Source: Corynebacterium matruchotii
Lineage (GTDB): Bacteria > Actinomycetota > Actinomycetes > Mycobacteriales > Mycobacteriaceae
Direction: 5' to 3'
Length of the DNA: 64,000 nt
NCBI RefSeq assembly: GCF_011612265.2
Contig: NZ_CP050134.2
Span: 1,488,001-1,552,000, forward strand
This document shows positions 9,204-18,574 of this stretch, one piece after another. The position numbers and the translations under genes are program-made. Position 1 is the first letter of the stretch. Each line of letters starts with the position of its first letter. A model generated the notes under the pieces. It was not told the origin of the DNA. It saw nothing but the letters and a program-made list of their open reading frames with translations, and did not search any database.

Positions 9204-9932
9204 TCAGCTTTCTCCTTTGTTGAGTTGCGTGGTGTGGTAGTAGAACCCCCCGGCGATGAGGATGGTGAGGGTGGTAAAGCACAGGTAGGTGAGGATTCCG
9301 GGGTTGGTGTAGACGAGGCTGTGGGTTTCGCTGCTGGCGGTGGCGGGTAGGATGAGCGAATAGTATGCCCAGGGGATAAACCGGGTGATGTAGCGGGGCA
9401 GCAGGAAGGAGAACATTGCGATAAACGCCCCGAGGGTGCCCACGCCGATGCTGACGAGTTGGTTGTCGTAGCGGTGCGCCAGGATGATGTGGACCATGCA
9501 GGTGAGCAGGTTCATGATGATGACGCACAGGATGTAGCTGACCCAGGCGGAGGCCTTGAAGTTTGTGCCGCCGGCACTGAGGTAGAAGGCGAGTGGGACG
9601 AGGATTTCCACCAGGGTGAAGGGGATGAGAATGATCGTGAGGATGGCGAACTTGGTTCGGCAGAGGGTGCCGGGTGGGGCGCCGATGAGGGAGAAGGATC
9701 GCCATCCGCCCCCGGAATGTTCGATTTCGACGATCCTGGTGGTGATGGTGGCAATGAGGATGGGCACCAGGAAGGCCTGGATCATGCCGATGCCGGAGAG
9801 TTCAGCGGCGAGGTCTTTGATGCGGCTGGCGCCAAAGCTGCCGATGTTGAAGAGGCAGAGCAGGAAGAGCATCCCCAGGACCATGGGCGCGATTTTGAGG
9901 TGGCGGAGTTTGCGGAATTCGATGGCGATCAT
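9204..9932 (-). CDS. ABC-2 type transporter permease (first)
   Basis: 242 aa, six hydrophobic segments, start MIAIEFRKLRHLKIAPMVLG. The short basic N-terminus before the first helix and the motif EIEHSGGGWRSFSLIGA after helix 2 are typical of lantibiotic-type ABC-2 permeases (compare MEHQGSNYTML in the second permease). Its ATG overlaps the end of the ATPase gene by 4 bases. Although both permeases have the same layout, they are clearly diverged from each other, as in heteromeric exporters. Confidence 0.85.
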   Translation of the reverse strand: MIAIEFRKLRHLKIAPMVLGMLFLLCLFNIGSFGASRIKDLAAELSGIGMIQAFLVPILIATITTRIVEIEHSGGGWRSFSLIGAPPGTLCRTKFAILTIILIPFTLVEILVPLAFYLSAGGTNFKASAWVSYILCVIIMNLLTCMVHIILAHRYDNQLVSIGVGTLGAFIAMFSFLLPRYITRFIPWAYYSLILPATASSETHSLVYTNPGILTYLCFTTLTILIAGGFYYHTTQLNKGES

Positions 9933-10852
9933 TGGAGTTGCCCCTGTGCGGTGAGTTTCATGAAGATGTCTTCGAGGGATTGCGATGCCCGATAGGCTTC
10001 GAACACTCGTGCGCCCACGGCGTGGAGTTCGCCGAGCAGGTGGGCACCATCGTCCTTGCTAAGGTTGGACAGGCTGACGGTGGTGGGAGAAAGCATGCGG
10101 GCGCCCGGGAAGTTTTGGAGCCGGCCAGCTTGGTCGGATTCGATGACGAAATCGGGGATGGACTGGCCGGACAGCTCTTCGCGGCTGCCCTGGAAAATGA
10201 GGGTGCCGTTATTGATAATGCCGAGCACGCTGGCCATTTTGTCGATTTCGTCGAGCAGGTGGCTGGACACCATGATGGTGATGCCCTGCTGGGCGAGGTG
10301 GATGATGAGCGACCGGATTTCTTCAATGCCCGCAGGATCCAGCCCGTTGGTGGGCTCGTCCAGGATGAGCAGTTCGGGTTCCCTGGCCAGGGCCATGGCG
10401 ATGCCGAGGCGCTGTTTCATGCCGAGGGAATAGTTTTTGACCAGCTTGTCCTTGTTTTTGGTCAGGCGCACAATGTCGAGTGCCTGGATGATTTGTCGCT
10501 CCTCCAGCCCCAGCATGGATTGGACGATTTGGAGGTTTTCCCACCCGGTGAGATGCCCATAGCCTGGTGGGGCCTCAATCATGGAGCCAACCCGGCCCAG
10601 CAGTTCGGGGCGGCTGGCTTTGGTGAGTTTCCGGCCGTTGATGAATACCTCACCGGCGGTGGGTTTCATGAGCCCCAGGAGGAGTTTCATGGTGGTGGAT
10701 TTCCCGGAACCATTGGGGCCGAGGAACCCGTAGACGGTGCCCTGGGGCACGAGAAGATCAACGTTGTTGACGGCGCGGTGCTCGCCGAATGTTTTGGTGA
10801 GCCCGTGGGTTCGGATGATGTGGAAATCATGTTCTTGCATGGTTTCTATCAT
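9929..10852 (-). CDS. ABC transporter ATP-binding protein, bacitracin/lantibiotic type
   Basis: 307 aa. Walker A GPNGSGKST at residues 45-53; the Q loop sits in SMIEAPPGYGHLTGWENL; the signature is the divergent NYSLGMKQRLG; Walker B is LLILDEPTNGLDP; the switch histidine is in MVSSHLLDEI. The C-terminal 90 residues (from about 217) are the BcrA-like accessory domain. First gene of the five-gene overlapping unit ATPase, permease, permease, kinase, regulator. A second ATG four codons downstream (MQEHDF) is an equally possible start. Energises export through the two permeases. Confidence 0.9.
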   Translation of the reverse strand: MIETMQEHDFHIIRTHGLTKTFGEHRAVNNVDLLVPQGTVYGFLGPNGSGKSTTMKLLLGLMKPTAGEVFINGRKLTKASRPELLGRVGSMIEAPPGYGHLTGWENLQIVQSMLGLEERQIIQALDIVRLTKNKDKLVKNYSLGMKQRLGIAMALAREPELLILDEPTNGLDPAGIEEIRSLIIHLAQQGITIMVSSHLLDEIDKMASVLGIINNGTLIFQGSREELSGQSIPDFVIESDQAGRLQNFPGARMLSPTTVSLSNLSKDDGAHLLGELHAVGARVFEAYRASQSLEDIFMKLTAQGQLQ

Positions 10853-10977
10853 TGCTGGTTATTGCCGTAATAGCGTCACCCCATGGTGTGAAACTCTGGT
10901 CGTAGTGATGTCATCCCTGGGGCTAAACCCGAACCGCTCCCCCACCGCTGTGGGTTTCATGTGGGTTTATGCCATAT

Positions 10978-11001
10978 CACCCCACCCGGTTGGGTGAGGT
11001 G
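10978..11001. terminator. hairpin between the ABC operon and ald
   Basis: CACCCCACCC (10978-10987) faces GGGTGAGGTG (10992-11001) with one mismatch and a four-base loop. It follows ald on the minus strand and precedes the ABC operon start. There is no T run, so this is only a likely terminator. Confidence 0.4.
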
Positions 11002-11053
11002 CGAGTGTGTGGTGTGCCATACGCGCCACCAAGACTGTCGAGATGGCTCGTGG

Positions 11054-12169
11054 TTAGCCTGCGAGAATCGTGTCAACCGGCACATAATCTCGGCCCAGGG
11101 CTTCGGCGGCCTCGGGGTGGGTGAGCGAACCGGCGTGAACGTTCAGGCCCCGGGCTAGGTGCGGGTCGCGGGTGAGCGCTTCCTGCCACCCCAAGTCGGC
11201 GAGCCGCAGCAGATACGGCAGGGTGGCGTTGGTCAGGGCTACCGTGGAGGTGCGGGGCACCGCGCCGGGCATGTTGGCCACGCAGTACATTTGCTTGCCG
11301 TCTTGGTCGAAGACCGGGTCTTCGTGGGTGGTGGGGCGGGAGCCTTCGAAGCAGCCACCCTGGTCAATGGCAATATCGACCAGCACGGAGCCGTTGCGCA
11401 TGGCGGCGATCATGGGCCGGGTGACAAGTTTGGGGGTGGCTGCGCCGGGGATGAGGACGGATCCGACCACCAGGTCCGCGGCGACTACCACGTCGGCGAC
11501 GTTATATTCGTTGGACATGAGGGTTTTCAGGTGGGGGCCGTATTGGGAGTCCAATTGGCGCAGCCGGTTGATGTTGATGTCGACAATGGTGACGTTGGCG
11601 CCCATGCCGAGTGCCATGCGGGCGGCGTTTTCTCCGGCGATACCGGCACCGATGATGGCCACATTGGCGGGTGGGGTGCCGGGGACTCCGCCGAGGAGGA
11701 TGCCGGAGCCGCCGAAGGGTTTCATGAGGTAGAAGGCACCCACTTGGACGGCGAGGCGGCCGGCGATTTCGCTCATAGGGGCGAGTAGTGGCAGACCGTT
11801 GTTGCTGGTGACGGTTTCGTAGGCAATGCCAGTCACGCCGCGGTCCATGAGCGCTTGGGCGCCGTCGGGGTCGGCGGCAAGGTGCAGGTAGGTGAAGAGC
11901 ACTTGGCCGTCGCGCATGTGTGGCCATTCGCTGGCTTGTGGTTCTTTCACCTTCACGATGAGGTCGGCGTCGGCCCACACCTGGGCGGCGGTGGGGATGG
12001 TGGTGGCGCCGGCAGTTTTGTAGTCGGTGTCGGTGAACCCGGAGGCGGCACCAGCGGCGGTTTCCACGAGGATGGTGTGGCCGTTTTTGGAGAGTTCCCG
12101 CACGCCGGCGGGGGTGAGGGCAACGCGGGATTCGCTGGGTTTGATTTCTTTGGGGCAGCCGATAATCAT
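11054..12169 (-). CDS. ald: alanine dehydrogenase
   Basis: 371 aa, the usual length. Begins MIIGCPKEIKPSESRVALTP; the substrate-binding K and H lie in IVKVKEP (near residue 74) and YLHLAADP (near 95); the NAD-binding loop is IGAGIAGENAARMALGMGA; the conserved DIAIDQGGCFEGSRPT follows near residue 270. Catalyses NAD-dependent interconversion of L-alanine and pyruvate plus ammonium. A Shine-Dalgarno GGAG stands nine bases before the ATG. Transcribed alone or after pfkA; the hairpin at 12206-12245 separates it from pfkA. Confidence 0.95.
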   Translation of the reverse strand: MIIGCPKEIKPSESRVALTPAGVRELSKNGHTILVETAAGAASGFTDTDYKTAGATTIPTAAQVWADADLIVKVKEPQASEWPHMRDGQVLFTYLHLAADPDGAQALMDRGVTGIAYETVTSNNGLPLLAPMSEIAGRLAVQVGAFYLMKPFGGSGILLGGVPGTPPANVAIIGAGIAGENAARMALGMGANVTIVDININRLRQLDSQYGPHLKTLMSNEYNVADVVVAADLVVGSVLIPGAATPKLVTRPMIAAMRNGSVLVDIAIDQGGCFEGSRPTTHEDPVFDQDGKQMYCVANMPGAVPRTSTVALTNATLPYLLRLADLGWQEALTRDPHLARGLNVHAGSLTHPEAAEALGRDYVPVDTILAG

Positions 12170-12200
12170 GGGGTTTTCTCCGTTCGTGTGTTTTGAGAGT

Positions 12201-12245
12201 GAAAAAGCGTCGAAAAGCCTAAAAAGGGGAACGCTTTTCGACGCT
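12201..12245 (-). terminator. intrinsic terminator of pfkA
   Basis: AGCGTCGAAAAG (12206-12217) and CTTTTCGACGCT (12234-12245) form a perfect 12-bp stem. Read on the minus strand it is followed by TTTT. It begins 12 bases after the pfkA stop, so pfkA and ald are probably separate transcripts or only partly coupled. Confidence 0.85.
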
Positions 12246-12256
12246 GCCAGCAGGGG

Positions 12257-13285
12257 TTAACCGAATAATGCGCGCGCGGTGCGGTACCGACTGTCGGGAA
12301 CAACCTTGAGCTTGCCGACGGCATCTTCCAGGTCGATTAGTTCAACGTGTTCGCCGCGGAGGGCCACGCATTTGCCGAAATCTTTGTCGTGACAGGCGCG
12401 GGTGGCGTGCACACCGTAGCGGGTCGCCAATACCCGGTCGAAGGCGGTGGGGGTACCGCCCCGTTGGATATGGCCCAGCGTGGTGGTGCGCACATCGTGG
12501 CCGAGGCGTTTTTTGATTTCGTCACCAATGACCTGGCCGATGCCGTTGAACACTTGGTGGCCGAATTGGTCGACGGCACCTTCGGTAAAGTCCATGGTGC
12601 CAGGCTTGGGCAGTGCACCTTCGGCGACCACGATAATGCCGTATTTTTCACCCAATTGGAATCGGCGTTCCATTGCTTTGGTTATTTCGGCAATATCGAA
12701 GGGAACCTCGGGGATGACAATATAGTGGGCGCCGCCAGCCATGCCAGCGTGCAGGGCAATCCACCCCACGTGTCGGCCCATGACCTCCACGATCATCACC
12801 CGGTTGTGGGATTCCGCGGTGGTGTGCAGCCGGTCGATGGCATCAGTGGCGACGGACACCGCAGTGTCGAAACCGAACGTGTAGTCGGTGCCGTTCACGT
12901 CATTATCAATGGTTTTAGGCACACCCACAACAGGGATGCCATTATCGGATAGCCATTTCGCACCCTTGAGGGTGCCCTCGCCACCGATGGGGATGAGTGC
13001 GTCAATGCCTGCCTCTTCAAGGTTTTCCCTGATCTGTTCGAGGCCGCTTTTGAATTTATCGGGGTGGAGTCGGCCGGTACCCAAAATGGTGCCGCCGCGG
13101 AGAAGGATTCGGTCAATGTTTTCATCGTCATACAGTTGTATGCGTCGATCTTCCATGAGACCGACCCAACCATCCTCATATCCCACGACTGTGGAACCAT
13201 ATTCAGTTGCGGTACGAACAATACCGCGGATAACAGCATTCAGGCCGGGGCAGTCACCACCGGAGGTCAGTGTGGCAATACGCAT
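12257..13285 (-). CDS. pfkA: 6-phosphofructokinase
   Basis: 342 aa. Start [21 protein letters not shown]; nucleotide-site GGEGT near residue 104; substrate-site [29 protein letters not shown]. The glycine in GGEGT (where pyrophosphate-dependent enzymes carry Asp) argues for ATP as donor; the lysine in PKTIDND is known in actinobacterial ATP-PFKs as well. Phosphorylates fructose 6-phosphate in glycolysis. The frame could begin 18 codons earlier, but the family starts at MRIATLT (13285). The 94 bases upstream carry the promoter; no gene is between it and the MFS gene. Confidence 0.95.
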   Translation of the reverse strand: MRIATLTSGGDCPGLNAVIRGIVRTATEYGSTVVGYEDGWVGLMEDRRIQLYDDENIDRILLRGGTILGTGRLHPDKFKSGLEQIRENLEEAGIDALIPIGGEGTLKGAKWLSDNGIPVVGVPKTIDNDVNGTDYTFGFDTAVSVATDAIDRLHTTAESHNRVMIVEVMGRHVGWIALHAGMAGGAHYIVIPEVPFDIAEITKAMERRFQLGEKYGIIVVAEGALPKPGTMDFTEGAVDQFGHQVFNGIGQVIGDEIKKRLGHDVRTTTLGHIQRGGTPTAFDRVLATRYGVHATRACHDKDFGKCVALRGEHVELIDLEDAVGKLKVVPDSRYRTARALFG

Positions 13286-13379
13286 GCTATCAATCCTAAT
13301 GTAAATTTGAACTGAATGCCCGATCAAACATAACCCCACAAAACCTTTCTACCTGCTGTTTTCCCGAATCATAGGTGGT

Positions 13380-14819
13380 TTAGGAGTGTGAACTTTCTCG
13401 CATATGGGGTTTGTACTCGAATTTTGATACCGAAATCAGGCCGATGACAAGCACAAGCACGACCGGAATGAGGGAATTTCCCATGGCCGTAGTGAACGCC
13501 GTGTAGGCTGTCCCAATCTGCATGGCCGCCCCCACCACGGCGGCACCCACCACCGACCCCACCTGCCGAGTTGCGTTATACACCCCGGAGGCAGCACCCA
13601 TGTGGTGCAGGGGCACATCCCGCAAGCTGGTGGACGAGTTCGGGGACCACACAAACCCATTGCCGATACCCAATAACGCCACGGGGATAAGAATGCACCA
13701 CAATGGCACCCCGTCTCGCATGACCAGCACGAACCCGAAGATGCTGGCGAGCATGAAGCTAAACCCAATCATCGACAGCACCCGGGGGTTGATGCGATCG
13801 CTCATGCGGCCAACGAAGGGCGATAGGCTGCCGGAGAATAGTGCGATGGGAACCATGTACAGGCCAGCCTGCTGGGCGCTCAGGTGGTGGCCGTTTTGCA
13901 GAAACAGCATGGCTGGGATGAAGATGCCGCCAATGGCGAATCCCATGGTGGTGATGGATATGGTGCCCAGGGTGAAGTTTTTTATGGTGAAGAGGTCGAG
14001 CGGCACGAGGGCTTCGGTGTTGCGTTTGGTTGCGGTGGCCTGGAGTCGGACGAAGACGACGGCAAGCGCCAACCCCACGACAAGAATGGGCCAAATCCAA
14101 ATGGGCCACCCCAGGTCGGGACCCTGTTGGATGGTGAACACAATGCTGCTCATGGTGATAATGGACACGATGACGCTGAGGAAATCCAGGCGGCGGGCCA
14201 GCCGCGGCAGGTCCGGCACCATGAGCCACACCATGATGATGGACACGATACCGAATGGCACATTGATAAAGAAAATCCATTCCCAGCCAATGGCGCTCAC
14301 AATAATCCCGCCGAGGATGGGGCCGGCGAGTGATGCGAGGCCAGCAACGACTCCCCACATTCCCATGGCGGCGCCGCGGCGGTGGCGGGGAAAAATGCGG
14401 TTAATGACGCTCATGGTTTGCGGGGTGATGAGCGACGCGCCGATTCCCTGAATAGCACGGGCAATGATGAGGATTTCCACGGTGGGTGATAACCCGCAGG
14501 CTAACGAGCTGATGGTGAAAATCACCATGCCAATGAGGTAGATGTTGCGCTGCCCGTACCGATCCCCGAGTCGGCCGGTGACGAGCAACGGCACGGCGAA
14601 AAACAGGAGGTAAATGCTGGTGACCCACACGACTTGGTTGAGGCTGGCGCCAAGCTCGGTTTGCAGGTCCGGGGTGGCGACCGCGACGATGGTTTGGTCG
14701 AGAAGGATCATGAAAAACCCGATGCATAACGCTAGGAGCGCGCGCCAGGCTTGCCGTTCGGTTATTGGTGGGTTCTTATTGGGTTGTGGCGTGGACGATG
14801 CGGAGGGATTATTAGTCAT
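13380..14819 (-). CDS. DHA2-family MFS drug exporter (14 TM)
   Basis: 479 aa. Signatures of EmrB/QacA-type proton antiporters: LDQTIVAVATPDLQ in helix 1, the loop motif GRLGDRYGQRNIYLIG, the motif C-like region GMWGVVAGLASLAGPILGGII, and LDFLSVIV between the halves; about 14 hydrophobic segments in all. Likely exports toxic organic cations or drugs at the cytoplasmic membrane. Start ATG at 14819; a -10-like TAGTAT lies about 11 bases upstream, so the leader is very short. Divergent from the SGNH hydrolase gene with 56 bases between. No regulator gene is adjacent. Confidence 0.88.
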   Translation of the reverse strand: MTNNPSASSTPQPNKNPPITERQAWRALLALCIGFFMILLDQTIVAVATPDLQTELGASLNQVVWVTSIYLLFFAVPLLVTGRLGDRYGQRNIYLIGMVIFTISSLACGLSPTVEILIIARAIQGIGASLITPQTMSVINRIFPRHRRGAAMGMWGVVAGLASLAGPILGGIIVSAIGWEWIFFINVPFGIVSIIMVWLMVPDLPRLARRLDFLSVIVSIITMSSIVFTIQQGPDLGWPIWIWPILVVGLALAVVFVRLQATATKRNTEALVPLDLFTIKNFTLGTISITTMGFAIGGIFIPAMLFLQNGHHLSAQQAGLYMVPIALFSGSLSPFVGRMSDRINPRVLSMIGFSFMLASIFGFVLVMRDGVPLWCILIPVALLGIGNGFVWSPNSSTSLRDVPLHHMGAASGVYNATRQVGSVVGAAVVGAAMQIGTAYTAFTTAMGNSLIPVVLVLVIGLISVSKFEYKPHMRESSHS

Positions 14820-14875
14820 CGGGAAAGAATATACTACGCTTGGTTTCAGCTGATCGAGTGATGGTGGTGAGGGTG

Positions 14876-15538
14876 ATGACCGAGTTTAAACACGTTGTGG
14901 TGTATGGGGATTCGTTGTCGTGGGGGATCATTCCTCTCACCCGGCGGCGGCTGGATTTTGCTTCCCGGTGGCCGCAGGTGATGGCGCGGGATCTCAACGA
15001 TACGGCCGAGGCGGCCGGCCGGGACTATCGGGTGCATGTGACGGAGGAGTGCCTCAATGGTCGGCGAACCGCGTTCGAGGATCCCTATAAGCCGGGCCGC
15101 AGCGGTTTGATTGGGATTCAGCAGGTGATTGAGGCCCAGTCCCCACTGGATGTGGTGATTATCATGTTGGGGACGAATGATTTCCAGTCGATTCACCGGC
15201 ATACGCCCTGGCATTCGGCAATGGGGATCGCGGCGATCATTGATGCGATTCGGGCGACCACGCTGGAGCCGGAGATTCCGGTACCGAAAATCCTGGTGGT
15301 GGCGCCGCCGGCGTTGGATCACCCGCGGGGCCCGATTGGGCCGAAGTTTACCGGGGGCGATACCGCATCGGCGGGGTTGGCGGATGCGTTGCGGCAGATC
15401 ACGGCGGAGTATGGGTGCGAGTTTTTCGACGCGAATTCGGTGATCACAAGCAGCACGGTCGACGGGGTGCATTTAGACAAAGAGCAGCACCGTGTGCTGG
15501 GTAAGGCGGTGTCGAAAGTGGTGGCGCAGCTACTGTAG
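14876..15538 (+). CDS. SGNH/GDSL-type esterase
   Basis: 220 aa. Block I is VYGDSLSWG (nucleophile Ser near residue 11), block III is IMLGTNDF, and block V is DGVHLDKEQH with the catalytic Asp and His; block II Gly lies in EECLNGRRT. No signal peptide, so cytoplasmic. This resembles arylesterase-type SGNH hydrolases that cleave short acyl esters; natural substrate unknown. The ATG at 14876 (MTEFKHVVV) was chosen because GAGGG precedes it; starts upstream add only basic residues. Its 3' end overlaps the convergent MFS gene by 9 bases. Confidence 0.85.
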   Translation: MTEFKHVVVYGDSLSWGIIPLTRRRLDFASRWPQVMARDLNDTAEAAGRDYRVHVTEECLNGRRTAFEDPYKPGRSGLIGIQQVIEAQSPLDVVIIMLGTNDFQSIHRHTPWHSAMGIAAIIDAIRATTLEPEIPVPKILVVAPPALDHPRGPIGPKFTGGDTASAGLADALRQITAEYGCEFFDANSVITSSTVDGVHLDKEQHRVLGKAVSKVVAQLL

Positions 15539-16753
15539 GTTGCTTTGCGACGCCCCCAAGGTGCGATACCCCATGACCCCAAGCCACAGGAACATGGCGG
15601 TGACGCACAGGGAGCATCCCAGGGCAACATGGTAAATGTCGGTGGCCTGAAGCGCCGCCGTGGTGGCCATGAGCCCGATGGGCCCGGCGAAGGAATCCAG
15701 GGCACTGAACAGGGAAAACACCCGACCCCGAATGGTTTCCGGCACGTTTTCGGTCACCACGACGGTGCCGATCGGCCGGAGTATCCCATTGCCGCAACCG
15801 GCGGCGAACATGCCCACCACCACAATGGTGGTTACGGTGAGACAGGAAACCCCCAAAAATCCCATGGCGGTGGCACCGATCGCCACCAGCCACAGCAGGT
15901 TACGGCGCAACCGCTCCCCCACCGCCGCGATCACAATACTGCCGGCGATCATGCCGACGGCATAGCTGGATAGGGCAAACCCCATGGTAGTGGGGCTATT
16001 GGTGTGGGTGAAGTGGGCGGGCAAGATCACCATGAGATAGGGGAAAACCGCCATGGCGATGACTATCTCTACGACGAGAATGGGCCGAAGCATGGGGTGC
16101 TTCACCACGTCCCGCCACACCGTGACAGTACCGCGCACGCTGGAATGCTCCGCCGGGGCGTGGTGCGCGTTGAGGCGGATAACCCAGGTCATGAGGGCGG
16201 CAATCCCAGAACAGGCGGCGGTCAACCAGAGGATCCAGGTGATCGGCAACTGCCCCAACAGCACGCCGGCAAGCGCCGGCCCCACAAGATAGCACACCCC
16301 CATGATGGATTGGTTGGCGCCGGCCAACCAATCCAGGCTCTTGCCAGAACGCTCTGAAATGTCGCCGACGAGGGCGGTGCGGGCGGCCATGCCGGGCACG
16401 TCGCCGACGGCGCCGAAAATACCGATGGCGATGAACCATGGGAGGGTGGCCCCCACCGTGGTGTCGACGGCAATGAGCCACACCACGGAGACAGCGGAAA
16501 TAATGTCGGAGATCACACTGATGCGTTTGCGCCCGTACCGGTCGATGACGTCTCCGCCCATGGTCGCCACAATGATGGAGGGGAGCAGAATGCAGGTGGC
16601 GACCAGGCCGGCCGCGGCGGGATCCCCGGTGCGGTGCAGCACCAGCCAGGGCCACACCACATTAGAGATGGCGTTGCCGAGCGCTGATGATAGCCCAGAG
16701 CCAAGATAGAGCCAGGCTGCCCCGGGATGCCGGGTGACGGGATGGGTGGTCAT
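15530..16753 (-). CDS. MFS transporter, 12 TM (paralog 1)
   Basis: 407 aa, about 12 hydrophobic segments. Motifs: WPWLVLHRTGDPAAAGLVAT, the inter-helix motif DVIDRYGRKRISVISD, and GDVPGMAARTALVGDISERS shared almost word for word with the next MFS gene, so the pair is a tandem duplication. This layout is that of enterobactin/EntS-like and macrolide-type exporters; substrate unknown. The ATG at 16753 has AGAAGG eight bases upstream and is preferred over the GTG just before it. A TetR-type operator pair lies directly upstream. Converges with the SGNH gene. Confidence 0.85.
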   Translation of the reverse strand: MTTHPVTRHPGAAWLYLGSGLSSALGNAISNVVWPWLVLHRTGDPAAAGLVATCILLPSIIVATMGGDVIDRYGRKRISVISDIISAVSVVWLIAVDTTVGATLPWFIAIGIFGAVGDVPGMAARTALVGDISERSGKSLDWLAGANQSIMGVCYLVGPALAGVLLGQLPITWILWLTAACSGIAALMTWVIRLNAHHAPAEHSSVRGTVTVWRDVVKHPMLRPILVVEIVIAMAVFPYLMVILPAHFTHTNSPTTMGFALSSYAVGMIAGSIVIAAVGERLRRNLLWLVAIGATAMGFLGVSCLTVTTIVVVGMFAAGCGNGILRPIGTVVVTENVPETIRGRVFSLFSALDSFAGPIGLMATTAALQATDIYHVALGCSLCVTAMFLWLGVMGYRTLGASQSNLQ

Positions 16754-16767
16754 CACAATCGCCTTCT

Positions 16768-16817
16768 TTCGACCATCGGTCAGTTTCCACTCCCCATAAT
16801 ACCGACCATTGGTCGGT
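16768..16817. promoter_or_regulatory. TetR-type operator palindromes between two MFS genes
   Basis: ACCGACCA-T-TGGTCGGT at 16801-16817 is a perfect 17-bp palindrome; a second, weaker copy with core GACC-ATC-GGTC lies at 16771-16781, just upstream of the Shine-Dalgarno of the MFS gene that starts at 16753. Palindromes of this shape are typical of TetR-family repressors. No tetR gene is in the window, so the regulator should act from elsewhere. Confidence 0.65.
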
Positions 16818-16820
16818 TGG

Positions 16821-18044
16821 TCAACGCGCTGCGACGTCGTAAAGCACCCGCACCCCGGCGATCGCCGCCCCCACCATCACCACGACGCCCGTCAGACCGC
16901 ACACCATGGCGACCCGATACACGCTGGTCAGCCCCAATGCCACGGTTGTGGCGGCCAACCCTATCGGGCCCGTCAGCGACCCTACCGCAGTAAACAGCGA
17001 AAACGCCCGACCCCGGCGCGATGTGGGAATGGTTTCGGTCACGAGGACTGTGACGATTGGTTGCATCATGCCGCCGGCGATTCCGGCGGTGAGCATGCCA
17101 GCGATCACTATAGGGGTGAGGCTGAGCCAGGCGATGCCAATGAATGCGAGGCCGTTGAATCCCATGGCTATGGCCCATATCAGTCGGCGGTGGCTGGTTC
17201 CGACCTGGGCGATGATGGTGCCGCCAACGATCATGCCTATGGCGTAGCTGGAGAGGGCGAATCCTAGGGCTGTTGAGTTATTGATGCTTTCGAAATGTGC
17301 GGGTAGGAGCACCATGATGAAGGGGGATACCAGTATTTGGGTCATGAGGGTAATGATGGCGAACAATCGAATTGCTGGGATGTGGAGGATTTCCCGCCAT
17401 ATGGCCCATTCTGGTGCGGGTGTGCTGTGTTCTTGTCCGGGTTTTTGTGTTCCTAGGGTGATGAATGTGGTGAGTAGTGCGGCGGTGGCGGAGCAGCCGG
17501 CGGTGATCCACAGGATTGATGTCATGTTCATGGCGGAGAGCATGAATCCGGCGAAGGCTGGTCCGAGGAGGAAGCTGATGCCGCTCATGCCTTGTGATGC
17601 GCCAGCTAACCAGTCGGTGGTTTTGCCGGAGCGTTCCGAGATGTCGCCGACGAGGGCAGTGCGGGCAGCCATGCCGGGTACGTCGCCGACGGCGCCGATG
17701 ATTCCTAGGGCGATGAACCAGGCCATGGTGAGTCCGGTGGTGGCGTCGACTGTGATGAGGGCAATGACGGAGGCGGCGGAAATGATGTCCGAGATGATGC
17801 TCATGCGTTTCCGGCCGAATCTGTCGATGAGGTTGCCACCGATGAGGGCGAATGCCGCTGAGGGGAGGACGATGCATGTGGTGACTAGTCCTGCGGCGGC
17901 GGGGTCTCCGGTGCGTTGGAGAACGAGCCAGGGCCATATCACGTTGGCTATTGCGTTGCCGAATGCCGAGAGGAATGTTGCGCCGAGGTAGAGGTAAGCG
18001 GCGTTGGGGTTGGGTGGGGTGTTGGTGGAAGTTGGTGGTGTCAT
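16821..18044 (-). CDS. MFS transporter, 12 TM (paralog 2)
   Basis: 407 aa. Same motifs as the neighbour (WPWLVLQRTGDPAAAGLVTT, NLIDRFGRKRMSIISD, GDVPGMAARTALVGDISERS), about 12 membrane helices, N-terminus rich in T and P. It ends 4 bases before the TetR-type palindrome, so the two genes are in tandem with the operator between them. Paralog retention with shared motifs but diverged membrane halves suggests related yet distinct substrates. GGAAAG precedes the ATG by about seven bases. Confidence 0.85.
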   Translation of the reverse strand: MTPPTSTNTPPNPNAAYLYLGATFLSAFGNAIANVIWPWLVLQRTGDPAAAGLVTTCIVLPSAAFALIGGNLIDRFGRKRMSIISDIISAASVIALITVDATTGLTMAWFIALGIIGAVGDVPGMAARTALVGDISERSGKTTDWLAGASQGMSGISFLLGPAFAGFMLSAMNMTSILWITAGCSATAALLTTFITLGTQKPGQEHSTPAPEWAIWREILHIPAIRLFAIITLMTQILVSPFIMVLLPAHFESINNSTALGFALSSYAIGMIVGGTIIAQVGTSHRRLIWAIAMGFNGLAFIGIAWLSLTPIVIAGMLTAGIAGGMMQPIVTVLVTETIPTSRRGRAFSLFTAVGSLTGPIGLAATTVALGLTSVYRVAMVCGLTGVVVMVGAAIAGVRVLYDVAAR

Positions 18045-18355
18045 CGTGCTGCTTTCCAGGTGTTGAGCAGCGTGATGGACACATGGGACACCGATGATGG
18101 CGGCCGATTATGGGGGTGAAACGCTACGGGTATTGGCGGGTGATTATGCGGTAGTGTGCCGGTGATAATAGGAATAGCCATGGGGGTATTGTGCAGCATG
18201 GCATAGAGGGAAACAACGCCCAATCAGGGGAAATATTAGCCTCCCCCAAATGGTGGAGGTGTGTGGTGTTAGATTGCACACATGGTGGTAGCGGCCGGCG
18301 GCAGGGTCGGTCGTCGATAAGCGATTGGGTGTGACTAATGGGTTTTGGCAACCGG
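18045..18355. other. 311-bp gap between MFS paralog 2 and the small gene
   Basis: No gene seen. It should hold the promoter of the MFS gene that starts at 18044. I see no strong hairpin or repeat. Confidence 0.4.
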
Positions 18356-18574
18356 TTATTCGGCAATGGCGCTGGCTTTTTGGCGTTCGGTTTCCATGCG
18401 TTCGTTGAAGCGTTCCATGACTTCTTCTTGGCTCATTTCGCCGAGCGCGAGGAGGACGAATTCGTGGATGGTTTCGGGAGGGATTTCTTCGTTGGGGAAG
18501 CGAATGCTGTTAACAATGAGCTTAAGCGATTCCAATGTGTCTGGATTCAGGGGAGCATTTTCTAACGTGTACAT
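18356..18574 (-). CDS. small acidic helical protein, possibly VbhA-like antitoxin
   Basis: 72 aa (MYTLENAPLNPDTLESL... ending ETERQKASAIAE). The Shine-Dalgarno AAAGG stands eight bases before the ATG at 18574, which decides that start over an ATG seven codons upstream. The layout, a helix with VNSIRF, a PPET turn, then GEMSQEEVMERFNERM, resembles VbhA-type antitoxins that block Fic AMP-transferases. No Fic toxin gene is next to it. It could equally be an unrelated small helical protein; the family call is tentative. Confidence 0.6.
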   Translation of the reverse strand: MYTLENAPLNPDTLESLKLIVNSIRFPNEEIPPETIHEFVLLALGEMSQEEVMERFNERMETERQKASAIAE

